In this document: positions 44,926 through 53,757 of the stretch, one piece after another
Position numbering within the stretch: the first letter of the stretch is position 1
How the letters are laid out: the number at the start of each line of letters is the position of its first letter
Program-made: the position numbers and the translations under genes
The notes under the pieces: generated by a model
The model's input: only the letters and a program-made list of their open reading frames with translations
Told to the model about the DNA's origin: nothing
Databases searched by the model: none
NCBI RefSeq assembly: GCF_900095865.1
Contig: NZ_FMIZ01000005.1
Span: forward strand, 248,001-312,000
Length of the DNA stretch: 64,000 nt
Direction of reading: 5' to 3'
From: Massilioclostridium coli
GTDB taxonomy: Bacteria; Bacillota; Clostridia; Oscillospirales; Ruminococcaceae

Positions 44926-45836
44926 TGGCAGATTTATCCGTAAAAATTGCAGGAGTTCCATTTAAAAATCCTCTAATTACAGCTTCTGGAGCATTTGGTT
45001 ATGGGAAGGAATATGAGCAATTATATCCTTTAAGTATATTAGGAGGAATTTCTACCAAAGGGACTACTTTGGAACCCCGTTTTGGAAATCCAGCCCCTAG
45101 GGTTGCGGAAACACCGGCTGGGATGTTGAACTCGGTTGGGTTAGAAAATCCAGGATTAGACCACTTTATTCAGGAAGGATTGCCTTACCTGTTGCAAAAA
45201 GATGTGACCATTGTTGCAAATATTGCGGGAAGCACGATTGAAGATTGTGTGGAAGTTTGCTCCCGTTTGGACGAAACAGATGTCCATATGATTGAACTGA
45301 ATATTTCCTGCCCAAATGTAAAACACGGCGGCGCGGCGTTTGGAACTTCCTGCACTAGTGCGGCTGAGATTACAAAAGCCGTGCGGAAAGCGACCAAAAA
45401 ACCGTTGATGGTTAAACTCTCCCCAAATGTAACCGATATTACCGAGATTGCAAAAGCAGTAGAGTCTGAAGGGGCGGATGCTGTATCTTTAATCAATACT
45501 TTGTTAGGGATGAGAATTGACATCAACAGCAGGCGTCCAATTCTAAAGCAGAATGTGGGCGGTATGTCTGGCCCAGCGGTTTTCCCAATTGCAGTGCGGA
45601 TGGTTTGGCAAGTTGCCAATGCGGTAAATATCCCAGTCGTAGGGATGGGTGGTATTTCCCGTTGGCAGGATGCTGTGGAAATGATGATGGCTGGAGCGGC
45701 TGCGTTCCAGATCGGTGCGGCGTTATTCAGTAATCCGATGGCACCAATAGAAATTTTGGAAGGTCTAAACCAGTATTTAGAGGATAACGGTATTCAGACA
45801 GTGCAGGAAATTGTAGGCAGTGTACAGCCCTGGTAA
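44925..45836 (+). CDS. pyrD: Dihydroorotate dehydrogenase, catalytic subunit (class 1B)
   Basis: PyrD oxidises dihydroorotate to orotate and hands electrons to PyrK and NAD. The 303-residue FMN barrel has the family start VKIAGVPFKNPLITASGAFGYG, the catalytic Cys (class 1 base) in NISCPNVKHGG, KLSPNVTD, SLINTLLGMRIDINSRRP and the phosphate-binding GMGGISRWQDAVEMMMAGA. Its start overlaps the pyrK stop. It is the last gene of the operon; only a weak hairpin (about 45869-45886) before a T-run follows. Confidence 0.95.
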   Translation: MADLSVKIAGVPFKNPLITASGAFGYGKEYEQLYPLSILGGISTKGTTLEPRFGNPAPRVAETPAGMLNSVGLENPGLDHFIQEGLPYLLQKDVTIVANIAGSTIEDCVEVCSRLDETDVHMIELNISCPNVKHGGAAFGTSCTSAAEITKAVRKATKKPLMVKLSPNVTDITEIAKAVESEGADAVSLINTLLGMRIDINSRRPILKQNVGGMSGPAVFPIAVRMVWQVANAVNIPVVGMGGISRWQDAVEMMMAGAAAFQIGAALFSNPMAPIEILEGLNQYLEDNGIQTVQEIVGSVQPW

Positions 45837-46039
45837 CTATTGTAAAATGGGTATTAGCAGTTGATTGAACGGTTTGACCGGGTTTTTATGATTGTAAACA
45901 GAAAAGCTGACAGTAAATAGAATTGTTTTTCTCATAAAAGGTTACAAAATTAAATATTTTAAAAATAAATTGCAGAATTTAATTGAGGAAAAACCTTTGT
46001 TCTGCACAATGATATAAAACATAAATTAGGAGATATGGT

Positions 46040-46477
46040 ATGAAAATTATGGCGGTAGATTTGGGAGAAGCACGGACGGGGTTAGCGGTATGCGACCGTA
46101 CCGAATTTTTGGCTTCTCCAATTGGTGTAATTCATGAAAAGAATTTTCATATGCTGGTACAAAAGGTTGCTGTTGCCGCCAAAGAATATGGCGTGCAGAT
46201 GGTGATTATTGGTTTGCCAAAAAATATGGATGGTAGTTGTGGAAGCCGTGCGGAAAAATGCCAGGAATTTGCAGAAAAATTAGGGGAAGTTATCCCACTG
46301 CCGATTAAAATGTGGGATGAACGGCAGACAACCATGCTGGCAGAAAAATACTTGAATGAAAATGATATCCGTGGACAAAAGCGGAAAGATATGATTGATG
46401 AGGTAGCAGCTACTATTATACTGGAAAGCTATTTGGATTATCGGAAAAACCATCCAGAGGAAAAAGAGTCCATATAA
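46040..46477 (+). CDS. ruvX: Putative pre-16S rRNA nuclease / Holliday junction resolvase-like RuvX
   Basis: RuvX (YqgF) is an RNase-H-fold nuclease thought to process the 5' end of 16S rRNA. The 145-residue product has the first catalytic Asp in MAVDLGEARTGLAVCD, IIGLPKNMDGSCGSRAEKC and the second acidic motif WDERQTT, with a final Asp in KRKDMIDEVAA. A TAGGAGA site precedes the ATG. In many Firmicutes it sits next to ireB and alaS; here it is alone with its own terminator (46501-46535). Confidence 0.94.
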   Translation: MKIMAVDLGEARTGLAVCDRTEFLASPIGVIHEKNFHMLVQKVAVAAKEYGVQMVIIGLPKNMDGSCGSRAEKCQEFAEKLGEVIPLPIKMWDERQTTMLAEKYLNENDIRGQKRKDMIDEVAATIILESYLDYRKNHPEEKESI

Positions 46478-46500
46478 TCCTTGCATGAAAACAACAAATA

Positions 46501-46537
46501 AAAAAGCATCGGAGAAAAAATCTCCGATGCTTTTTTA
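46501..46537 (+). terminator. Terminator after ruvX
   Basis: A 15-bp stem (46501-46515 with 46521-46535; core GCATCGGAGA) with T-run. Confidence 0.9.
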
Positions 46538-46667
46538 TTTGATTTAATAGGGAAGAAACCAGATAGTATGTTGTCTGGTTCCATACATGATAAAGCGTTA
46601 TTCAGTGTCCTAGAATAAGCTAGTATCAGTCCTCTATGTAAGTCATCATTTCAGTAAATGATAGGAT

Positions 46668-46865
46668 CTATTTGAGTTTTTCGATATCTTTTATATAAAT
46701 AGAAACTTCCCCACATTTCGGGCAGATCGCAACTTTTGGTTTTCCCATTCTGCCACCAAATAATTTCTTTTCATCGGAAGATAGGACAATCCCATATCCA
46801 GCGCCCTCCACTTTTATTGCACAATTTTCTTTCATTTCACTACCACATCGAATACAATTTCTCAT
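46668..46865 (-). CDS. Small zinc-ribbon protein, unknown
   Basis: A 65-residue protein with two Cys pairs, NCIRCG near the N terminus and ICPKCGEV near the C terminus, which should bind one zinc as a ribbon. Between them is VEGAGYGIVLSSDEKKLFGGRMGKPKVA, a pattern seen in small nucleic-acid-binding-like proteins of Firmicutes. The start at 46865 is used because GGAGG is 7 bases upstream; an ATG two codons earlier sits on the site. Function unknown; it has no cotranscribed neighbour. Confidence 0.78.
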   Translation of the reverse strand: MRNCIRCGSEMKENCAIKVEGAGYGIVLSSDEKKLFGGRMGKPKVAICPKCGEVSIYIKDIEKLK

Positions 46866-46999
46866 TTCCATACCTCCAAAATTTTCAACTATTTTATTAT
46901 AATCAATAAAATGGCATAGTATCAATTTAGAAGAGATTTATTAGAACAAAGTGCGATTTGTATTTTAAGATGCAAATCTTGGCTAAAAGGCACGTCTGA

Positions 47000-48157
47000 T
47001 TATAATGCTGCCATATAAATTTCTTTTACCTGTTCTGCATTTAATGGCATATAAGCGTGTTCCAGAGCGGAAGCTGCTTTTTGCGCCATAATATCCAGTT
47101 TTTCTGTTCCAATTCCAACTTCAGTTAAGGTAGATGGCAATCCCATCTCTTTGAAATAAGCAGCAGTTTGGTCGATTGCTTTATTTGCAATTTCATAGTC
47201 ATCTAAATCGGAGGAAATCCCCCATACATTAATGCCATATTCCCTGAATTTTTTAACTGTATTGTCGTTTAATACATAACGCATCCAGTGTGGAGTTAAA
47301 ATCGCAAGCCCTACGCCATGGGTAATATCATAATAAGCGCTAAGTTCATGTTCCATTGGATGGACTGTCCATTCCACTACTTTTCCAAGTTTTAGGAAAT
47401 CGTTAATTGCCCAACTGCTCGCCCACATCAAATTTGCTCGGGCTTCATAATCATCTGGATGTTTGACAGCATAAGCTCCATAATGGATACAAGTCTTTAG
47501 CAGTCCTTCTGCCATACGATCCTGCATATAACCTTGGACATTGGAAAAATATGCTTCAAAGATATGGGACATAATATCCGCTGTACCAGCCGCTGTTTGA
47601 TATGCGCTTACCGTTTCTGTATAGCTTGGATCCAAAATAGAAGCCATTGGTCGCATCAAAGGATGTCCTGTACCCAATTTATCGTTAGCATCCATATCAG
47701 AAATAACAGCGAAGGTATCCATTTCTGAACCCGTTGCGGAGAGAGTCAAGATGGTGACAATTGGCAGTACTTTTGTAACACAGCTGGCATCCTGTACAAT
47801 ATCCCATGGATCGCCGTCATAGCATGCCCCAGCAGCTACCACCTTCGCACAGTCAATCGTAGAGCCACCACCAATTGGCAATACAACTTCAATCCCTTTT
47901 TGCTTGCAGATTTGTACCCCTTTCCGTACTGTGGTAATTCTTGGATTGGGTTCCACACCAGAAAGCTCTTCATAAGTGAACCCGTTTTCTTTTAGAATAT
48001 CAGTAACACGGTCGTAAATCCCATTTTTTTTGATACTGCCGCTACCATAGACAAGCAGAACTTTATTACCGTATGGTTTTAAAGCATCCGCTAAATGTTC
48101 TATTTGACCTTTCCCAAAATAAATTTTAGTAGGAATATGATAAATAAATTGTTCCAT
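47000..48157 (-). CDS. Iron-containing alcohol dehydrogenase (BdhA/YqhD-like)
   Basis: A 385-residue group III iron-type alcohol dehydrogenase. It has the NAD(P)-binding VLLVYGSGSIKKNGIYD, GGGSTIDCAKVVAAG and the downstream metal-binding His residues in HIFEAYF, HPMEHELSAYYDITHG. The pattern matches the butanol dehydrogenase/YqhD group, which uses NADPH to reduce aldehydes. AAGGAGG precedes the chosen ATG; the frame runs 22 codons further to a TTG that lacks a site. It is monocistronic and diverges from the capA-like gene. Likely role: removing excess reducing power or detoxifying aldehydes. Confidence 0.92.
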   Translation of the reverse strand: MEQFIYHIPTKIYFGKGQIEHLADALKPYGNKVLLVYGSGSIKKNGIYDRVTDILKENGFTYEELSGVEPNPRITTVRKGVQICKQKGIEVVLPIGGGSTIDCAKVVAAGACYDGDPWDIVQDASCVTKVLPIVTILTLSATGSEMDTFAVISDMDANDKLGTGHPLMRPMASILDPSYTETVSAYQTAAGTADIMSHIFEAYFSNVQGYMQDRMAEGLLKTCIHYGAYAVKHPDDYEARANLMWASSWAINDFLKLGKVVEWTVHPMEHELSAYYDITHGVGLAILTPHWMRYVLNDNTVKKFREYGINVWGISSDLDDYEIANKAIDQTAAYFKEMGLPSTLTEVGIGTEKLDIMAQKAASALEHAYMPLNAEQVKEIYMAAL

Positions 48158-48539
48158 AATTGTTTCCTCCTTATCATAAATGATTCTATGTTTCAGTGTA
48201 GCACAATTAAAATCAAAACACAATAATGATATTTACTAAAAAATTCTATTTTTGTTCTGTAATATTCCAGTATGTCAAATAGGAGGCATTCAGGGTATTT
48301 GCCCATATTATTTTTGTTTTCTTAAAAGTAAACTTTATCCATATGTATATTTGTAATTTGAGTGTTTTTATGATTGATATAAGAAAAATTGATATCTAGA
48401 AATAATTAGAAACTTACAGGCGAAATCTTGAAAACAGTTGCCGTTTTAGGTTGTTTTTGGTATACTTGAAATAAGTAAAAATTACTCATATTATGCTTAA
48501 ATATAGAATATGAAAGAGAAATTTGTTTGGAGGTAGCCT
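48158..48539. other. Gap between the alcohol dehydrogenase and capA-like genes
   Basis: About 380 bases of AT-rich sequence with no convincing gene. The capA-like promoter lies near its right end; I could not identify the promoter of the minus-strand gene. Confidence 0.5.
48438..48466 (+). promoter_or_regulatory. Promoter of the CapA-like gene
   Basis: TTGCCG (48438-48443) - 17 bp - TATACT (48461-48466), about 74 bases before the start codon. Confidence 0.55.
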
Positions 48540-49784
48540 ATGGCAGTACATCATAAAAAAGGAAAAGGAATAGCACGGCCGATACAACTGATTTTATTTT
48601 TTGTATTTGTAGCGGCGATTATTGGTTTTTTAGCTTGGATGGCGGTAAACGAGCAAGGAGATGTAAACCAATTTGAAACATCTTCTATTGCTTCTTCTGA
48701 AATAGAGTCTTCCCAAGAAACATCCTCTGAGCCTGAGGAGCCAAAAACAACTCAGGTCAGCCTAGTGGCGGTTGGAGATAACCTGATGCACGATACGGTA
48801 ATTGACGGAGGGTTACAGCCGGATGGGACTTATAATTACGATTCCTATTTCCAGAACATCAAGCCGGATATTGAGCAAGCTGATGTGGCAATCATCAACC
48901 AAGAAACTATTTTAGGCGGTGCCTCTTTAGGGTATTCTGGTTATCCTTGTTTTAACTCTCCGCAAGAAATGGGAGATACTTTAGTCCGCACGGGTTTTGA
49001 TGTAGTACAGCAGGCAAGCAACCATTCGATGGATAAAGGCTATCAGGGAATCCAAAACGCAATTGATTACTGGAAAACTAGCCATCCTGAGATTATGACA
49101 TTGGGGTTGAACGAAACACCGGAAGAACAAAATGAAATTTCTGTTATGGAGAAAAACGGAATTAAAATGGCATTCTTAAACTATACCTATGGATTAAACG
49201 GTATCCCTTTACCGGAAGATAAGCCTTATTTAGTTGATATGCTGGATAAAGAAAAAATGGCGCAGGATATCGCCAAGGCAAAAACCATGGCAGATGTAGT
49301 GATTGTGCTTCCTCATTGGGGTACAGAATATGTATACGAGCCGGATAGTATGCAACAGGAGTACACTACGTTTTTTGCAGAGCAAGGAGTAGATATAGTC
49401 ATTGGGACCCATCCTCATGTAGTGGAACCGGTGGAATGGGTTACTCGCCCAGATGGAAAACAGATGTTGGTTTATTACTCCTTAGGAAATTTAATTTCCT
49501 GTCAGGACAGGACTCCACGAATGCTGGGTGGCATGGCAAGGATTACAATACAAAAAACAGGGGAGGAAATCAGCATTACCAATGCAGGCATCACCCCATT
49601 GGTAACCCATTATGAAAGTCGCTCTAACTGGAATTTTGGCGTCTATAAATTAAATGAATACACGCAAGAATTGGCTTCCAGACATGGAATGCGTCGGCAT
49701 GATAGCAGCTTTTCCTTAGAAGAATTAAATTCGTTAGCACAACAAGTATTAGGTGACTTTATTCAGTATCCAACATTAAATTGA
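48540..49784 (+). CDS. CapA family protein (poly-gamma-glutamate type phosphatase fold)
   Basis: A 414-residue membrane-anchored protein: N-terminal helix (about residues 15-37), a Ser/Glu-rich linker (about 45-70), then a CapA metallophosphoesterase-like domain. The family motifs VGDNLMHDTVID, NQETILGG, QASNHSMDKG, LPHWGTEY and GTHPHVVEPVEW are present. CapA proteins take part in polyglutamate capsule retention in Bacillus, but most clostridial members are of unknown role; no capB or capC is near. TTTGGAGG precedes the ATG. metF follows after 51 bases. Confidence 0.9.
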   Translation: MAVHHKKGKGIARPIQLILFFVFVAAIIGFLAWMAVNEQGDVNQFETSSIASSEIESSQETSSEPEEPKTTQVSLVAVGDNLMHDTVIDGGLQPDGTYNYDSYFQNIKPDIEQADVAIINQETILGGASLGYSGYPCFNSPQEMGDTLVRTGFDVVQQASNHSMDKGYQGIQNAIDYWKTSHPEIMTLGLNETPEEQNEISVMEKNGIKMAFLNYTYGLNGIPLPEDKPYLVDMLDKEKMAQDIAKAKTMADVVIVLPHWGTEYVYEPDSMQQEYTTFFAEQGVDIVIGTHPHVVEPVEWVTRPDGKQMLVYYSLGNLISCQDRTPRMLGGMARITIQKTGEEISITNAGITPLVTHYESRSNWNFGVYKLNEYTQELASRHGMRRHDSSFSLEELNSLAQQVLGDFIQYPTLN

Positions 49785-49835
49785 TAATGATGAATTAGAA
49801 AAAGGGCCTTTTTCGATAGAAAGGATTGGAATAGC

Positions 49836-50705
49836 ATGAAAATAAAAGAGTTATATCAGGAAAACCAGCCTCAAATTTCTTTTGAGGTATTTCCACCTAA
49901 AAAAGAGAGTGACGCGGAAACCATTATGGCATCATTGGATCAGATGACAGCATTAAAACCAGCTTTTATTAGCGTTACCTATGGGGCAGGAGGAAGCGGA
50001 AACAGTGGTAAGACAACTGAAATTGCTTCTGCTATTAAAAATAAATTTGGCGTGGAATCATTAGCCCATTTAACCGCAATCACAGCGAAAAAAGAAACTA
50101 TTGCTGCGACATTACAGGACCTAAAAGCACATCAGATTGATAATATTATGGCATTGCGTGGGGATATCCCAGTTGATTTTACAGGAGATCCTAATGGAGA
50201 TTTTTTGTATGCGAAAGATCTGATTGCCTATATTAAAGAGCAAGGGGACTTTTGTGTTGGGGCTGCCTGTTATCCAGAAGGTCATATTGACTGTGCTGAT
50301 TTACAGGCTAATTATGACCATCTGTTGCAAAAACAGCAGGCTGGTGCGGATTTTTTTGTATCCCAGCTGTTTTTTGACAACCAGCAGTTCTACCGTTTCT
50401 ATGAGGAAGCTAGAAAACATGGCGTTACAGCACCGTTGATTGCGGGGATTATGCCGATTTTAGGGAAATCCCAGGTTCAGAGGATGATTTTCACCTGTGG
50501 AGTAAGTTTGCCTTCTCGTATCATCCGCATTTTACATCAATATGAAAATGACCCTGAGAGTCTAAGGCAAGCGGGAATCGAATATGCCTGTGAGCAGATT
50601 GAGGATCTATACCGTCATGGAATCCATCAAATCCATGTGTATTCCATGAATAAACCACATATCGCGCAAGCCGCGAAAACAAAATTTGACCAATTGACCA
50701 AATAG
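49836..50705 (+). CDS. metF: Methylenetetrahydrofolate reductase
   Basis: MetF reduces methylene-THF to methyl-THF, the methyl donor for methionine synthase. The 289-residue product has the N-terminal SFEVFPPKK, the FAD-binding region TYGAGGSG and ALRGD, and GAACYPEGH, QLFFDNQQFYRF and PLIAGIMPI. GAAAGGA precedes the ATG. Its position directly before the split methionine synthase genes (11 bases to the next ORF) supports a dedicated methionine-cycle operon. I see no SAM riboswitch upstream. Confidence 0.95.
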   Translation: MKIKELYQENQPQISFEVFPPKKESDAETIMASLDQMTALKPAFISVTYGAGGSGNSGKTTEIASAIKNKFGVESLAHLTAITAKKETIAATLQDLKAHQIDNIMALRGDIPVDFTGDPNGDFLYAKDLIAYIKEQGDFCVGAACYPEGHIDCADLQANYDHLLQKQQAGADFFVSQLFFDNQQFYRFYEEARKHGVTAPLIAGIMPILGKSQVQRMIFTCGVSLPSRIIRILHQYENDPESLRQAGIEYACEQIEDLYRHGIHQIHVYSMNKPHIAQAAKTKFDQLTK

Positions 50706-50716
50706 GAGAGAATACA

Positions 50717-51397
50717 TTGGAGTTTTTACCAATTGATAAACAGGAAGTGCTGCGTTATCTGGGATATCAAGGGCAGAAAATCGATGTCGGACTAGATGAA
50801 ATGATTAATTCTTGTATTCAGCAATGCCAGGTATTTTCAATTCCTAGATATTGCTATCAGATTTTTGACTGCCATCCGGAAGACGACTGCATTGTGTTAG
50901 ACCATACCAGCTTGCGTTTAAAAGGCAATTCTATTTATGAACATTTAAAAGATGCCAAGCGGGTAGCTGTAATGGCTGCCACTTTGGGGGCTGCGTTTGA
51001 AAAACAAATCCAAGTAGCAGAAAAAATGTCTATGACAAAGGCTTTGGTGTTGGATTCTTGTGGAACAGAATATATAGAGAAAGTTTGTGATACCATAGAG
51101 GAGGAGATCAAGCAGGTTGCCGCGAGGGAAGGATACACAACGAATTTCCGTTTTAGCCCTGGCTATGGTGATTTGCCATTGGAGCAGCAGCCAGAAATTA
51201 TCCGTTTATTGGATACTTCCCGAAAAATTGGATTAACTTGTACACCAACCTTGATTATGTTGCCCAGAAAATCAGTAACAGCCTTGATTGGCTTTTTGCC
51301 TCAGGGGCAGCAGCAGGAAAAAGCAAAACCATGTGATATTTGCCAATTCCGTGAAACTTGTAAATTGCGAAAAGAGGGACGAACCTGTGGACGTTAA
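50717..51397 (+). CDS. Free-standing methionine synthase reactivation domain
   Basis: This 226-residue protein corresponds to the C-terminal AdoMet-binding activation domain of MetH, which remethylates oxidised cobalamin with S-adenosylmethionine. It shows VAVMAATLGAAFEKQIQ, LDSCGTEYIEKVCD, RFSPGYGDLPLEQQPEIIRLLDT and IGLTCTPTLIMLPRKSVTALIG, then a C-terminal Cys-rich tail (CDICQFRETCKLRKEGRTC). Such split MetH proteins occur in Thermotoga and many Firmicutes. The TTG at 50717 is used because TAGGAGAG is 8 bases upstream. It ends 11 bases inside the metH frame. Confidence 0.92.
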   Translation: MEFLPIDKQEVLRYLGYQGQKIDVGLDEMINSCIQQCQVFSIPRYCYQIFDCHPEDDCIVLDHTSLRLKGNSIYEHLKDAKRVAVMAATLGAAFEKQIQVAEKMSMTKALVLDSCGTEYIEKVCDTIEEEIKQVAAREGYTTNFRFSPGYGDLPLEQQPEIIRLLDTSRKIGLTCTPTLIMLPRKSVTALIGFLPQGQQQEKAKPCDICQFRETCKLRKEGRTCGR

Positions 51398-53744
51398 ACA
51401 ATATATTTCTGAACACATTTTGGTTTTTGATGGAGCAATGGGAACCATGCTCCAGAAAAAAGGATTGAAAACAGGGGATCTACCAGAATGCTTTAATATC
51501 ACCCACCCTGAAATTGTTTCTGAAATCCACCGAGAATATGTTCAAGCTGGCTCAGACATGATTACCACTAATACTTTCCAGGCAAACCGTTTTAAATTGG
51601 AGCACTGCGAATATTCTGTGGAACAGCTTATTACTGCTGGTGTTAAACTGGCAAAACAATCCGGCTCTAAATTTGTGGCGTTGGATATCGGCCCTTTGGG
51701 GCAATTGATGGAGCCAATGGGAACGTTGAAATTTGAGGAAGCTTATGAAGCTTTCCGGGAACAGATGGTAGCAGGGGAACAGGCTGGAGCGGACTGTATC
51801 TTATTGGAAACCATGTCCGATTTGTATGAAGTAAAAGCCGCAATCCTGGCTGCGAAGGAACATACAAAACTACCTGTTTTTTGTACCTTAACCTATCAGG
51901 AGGATGGCAGAACATTTGTGGGAGCTGACCCAGTAACAGGTACTATTACACTGCAAAGTTTAGGGGTAGACGCTTTGGGAGTAAACTGTTCCCTGGGGCC
52001 AAAAGAACTCACTCCAGTGGTAGAACAGATATTAACTTACGCTACGATTCCAGTGATGGTACAGGCAAATGCAGGTCTGCCACAAATCCGTGAAGGGCAG
52101 ACAGTATATGATGTTACACCAGAGGAATTTGTTAGCTATGTTCGTCCGATGGTGGAGCAAGGCGTACGCATTATTGGCGGATGTTGTGGAACAACCCCTG
52201 ATTTTATTCGGGGACTTCGGGAGGTAGCAGATCAGCTTCCAGTAGTCTCCAACCATCCAAAAAGAGTGACAGCAGTTACTTCTGGTACAACCAGTGTCAT
52301 TTTGGATGATGGTGTGACAGTAATTGGAGAAAGGATTAATCCAACTGGGAAAAAGAAATTGAAAGAAGCACTCCGTTCCCATCATATGGACTATATTATT
52401 GGGGAAGCGATTGATCAGACACAAAGTGGGGCTGATGTATTAGATATCAACGTGGGACTTCCAGAGATTGATGAAGCTGCCATGATTGCAGAGGTCATCC
52501 GGGAAGTGCAGAGCGTCAGCAACCTGCCGATTCAGGTGGACAGTTCTGATATCGCAGCAATTGAAAGTGGAGTGCGTGCTTGCAATGGTCGTCCGATTAT
52601 TAACTCGGTCAACGGCAAGGCGGAAAATATGGCGCAAGTATTCCCAATTGTAAAAAAATATGGTGCGGTTGTAGTGGGATTGACATTGGATGAATCTGGG
52701 ATTCCACAACATGCGGAGGACCGTTTTGCCATTGCCAAAAAAATTGTAGATACTGCAGCAACTTATGGGATTCCAAAAGAAGATATTTTGATTGACTGTT
52801 TGACGTTAACAGCCTCTGCCCAGCAGGATGCTGTATTGGATACATTGCATGCGATTCAACTGGTAAAACAACGGCTTGGCGTGAAAACCGTGCTGGGTGT
52901 GAGCAATGTTTCGTTTGGCTTGCCAAACCGCCCACTGCTAAACAGCATTTTTTTATCCGCCGCATTTGGTGCCGGTTTGGACGCTCCAATTTTAAATCCA
53001 ATGAGTGTGGATATGATGAAAGCAGTGGATACCTTCCGCGTTATCAACTGTCAAGATAGGGATGCTACCTATTATATTGAAAAATACGCCAATGCGGACC
53101 AGACAACAACTGCTGTAGCAGGCGATTTGGATTTAAAAGATATGATTATCCAGGGGAGAAAAGAGGAAGCCGCCATAAAAGTACAAGAGATGTTGCAAAC
53201 CATCCCTCCATTGGATTTAATTGACCAGTATTTTATCCCTGCTCTAGATGTTGTAGGGGACCGGTATGAAAAAGGCAAGATTTTTTTGCCACAGTTGATG
53301 CAGTCCGCTGAGGCAGTAAAAGCTTCTTTTGAAGTGCTAAAAGCAAATTTCTCAGAAGGAGAAAAAACCGCATCCAAAGGAAAGATTATTGTGGCAACCG
53401 TGTTAGGGGATATCCATGATATTGGCAAGAATATTGCCAAAATGCTGTTGGAAAACTACGGTTATGATGTCATTGACTTGGGCAAGGACGTGCCAATTGA
53501 AAAAGTAGTGCAGACAGCAAAAGAGCAAAAGATTCAATTAGTTGGATTAAGTGCACTGATGACAACTACGGTAAAAAATATGAAAGATACGATTACCGCT
53601 ATCCGGGATGCTGGATTAAACTGCAAGGTAATGGTAGGCGGCGCAGTATTAAATGAGGAGTACGCTGATTTTGTGGGCGCAGATTATTATGTAAAAGATG
53701 GACGGGAAGGTGTTCAGATAGCACAAAGACTGTTCAACGAATAA
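51387..53744 (+). CDS. metH: Cobalamin-dependent methionine synthase lacking the reactivation domain
   Basis: MetH transfers the methyl group of methyl-THF through cobalamin to homocysteine. The 785-residue product has the homocysteine-binding barrel (about 1-290; zinc-ligand Cys pair in GGCCGTTPDFI), the pterin-binding barrel (about 310-570, with GERINPTGKKK), and the cobalamin cap and Rossmann domains (about 590-785; base-off motif DIHDIGKN). The C-terminal activation domain is absent and is encoded by the gene just upstream. I chose the GTG at 51387, with AAAGAGGGAC upstream; it overlaps the preceding gene by 11 bases. Downstream, malQ has its own ribosome-binding site 14 bases later. Confidence 0.93.
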   Translation: MDVKQYISEHILVFDGAMGTMLQKKGLKTGDLPECFNITHPEIVSEIHREYVQAGSDMITTNTFQANRFKLEHCEYSVEQLITAGVKLAKQSGSKFVALDIGPLGQLMEPMGTLKFEEAYEAFREQMVAGEQAGADCILLETMSDLYEVKAAILAAKEHTKLPVFCTLTYQEDGRTFVGADPVTGTITLQSLGVDALGVNCSLGPKELTPVVEQILTYATIPVMVQANAGLPQIREGQTVYDVTPEEFVSYVRPMVEQGVRIIGGCCGTTPDFIRGLREVADQLPVVSNHPKRVTAVTSGTTSVILDDGVTVIGERINPTGKKKLKEALRSHHMDYIIGEAIDQTQSGADVLDINVGLPEIDEAAMIAEVIREVQSVSNLPIQVDSSDIAAIESGVRACNGRPIINSVNGKAENMAQVFPIVKKYGAVVVGLTLDESGIPQHAEDRFAIAKKIVDTAATYGIPKEDILIDCLTLTASAQQDAVLDTLHAIQLVKQRLGVKTVLGVSNVSFGLPNRPLLNSIFLSAAFGAGLDAPILNPMSVDMMKAVDTFRVINCQDRDATYYIEKYANADQTTTAVAGDLDLKDMIIQGRKEEAAIKVQEMLQTIPPLDLIDQYFIPALDVVGDRYEKGKIFLPQLMQSAEAVKASFEVLKANFSEGEKTASKGKIIVATVLGDIHDIGKNIAKMLLENYGYDVIDLGKDVPIEKVVQTAKEQKIQLVGLSALMTTTVKNMKDTITAIRDAGLNCKVMVGGAVLNEEYADFVGADYYVKDGREGVQIAQRLFNE

Positions 53745-53757
53745 GGAGGGGGCAGCT

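Noticed and set aside
49785-49835. SAM or cobalamin riboswitch before metF
   Set aside because: The gap is only 51 bases and holds none of the conserved aptamer elements; the only structure is a small GAAAAAGGGCCTTTTTC repeat.
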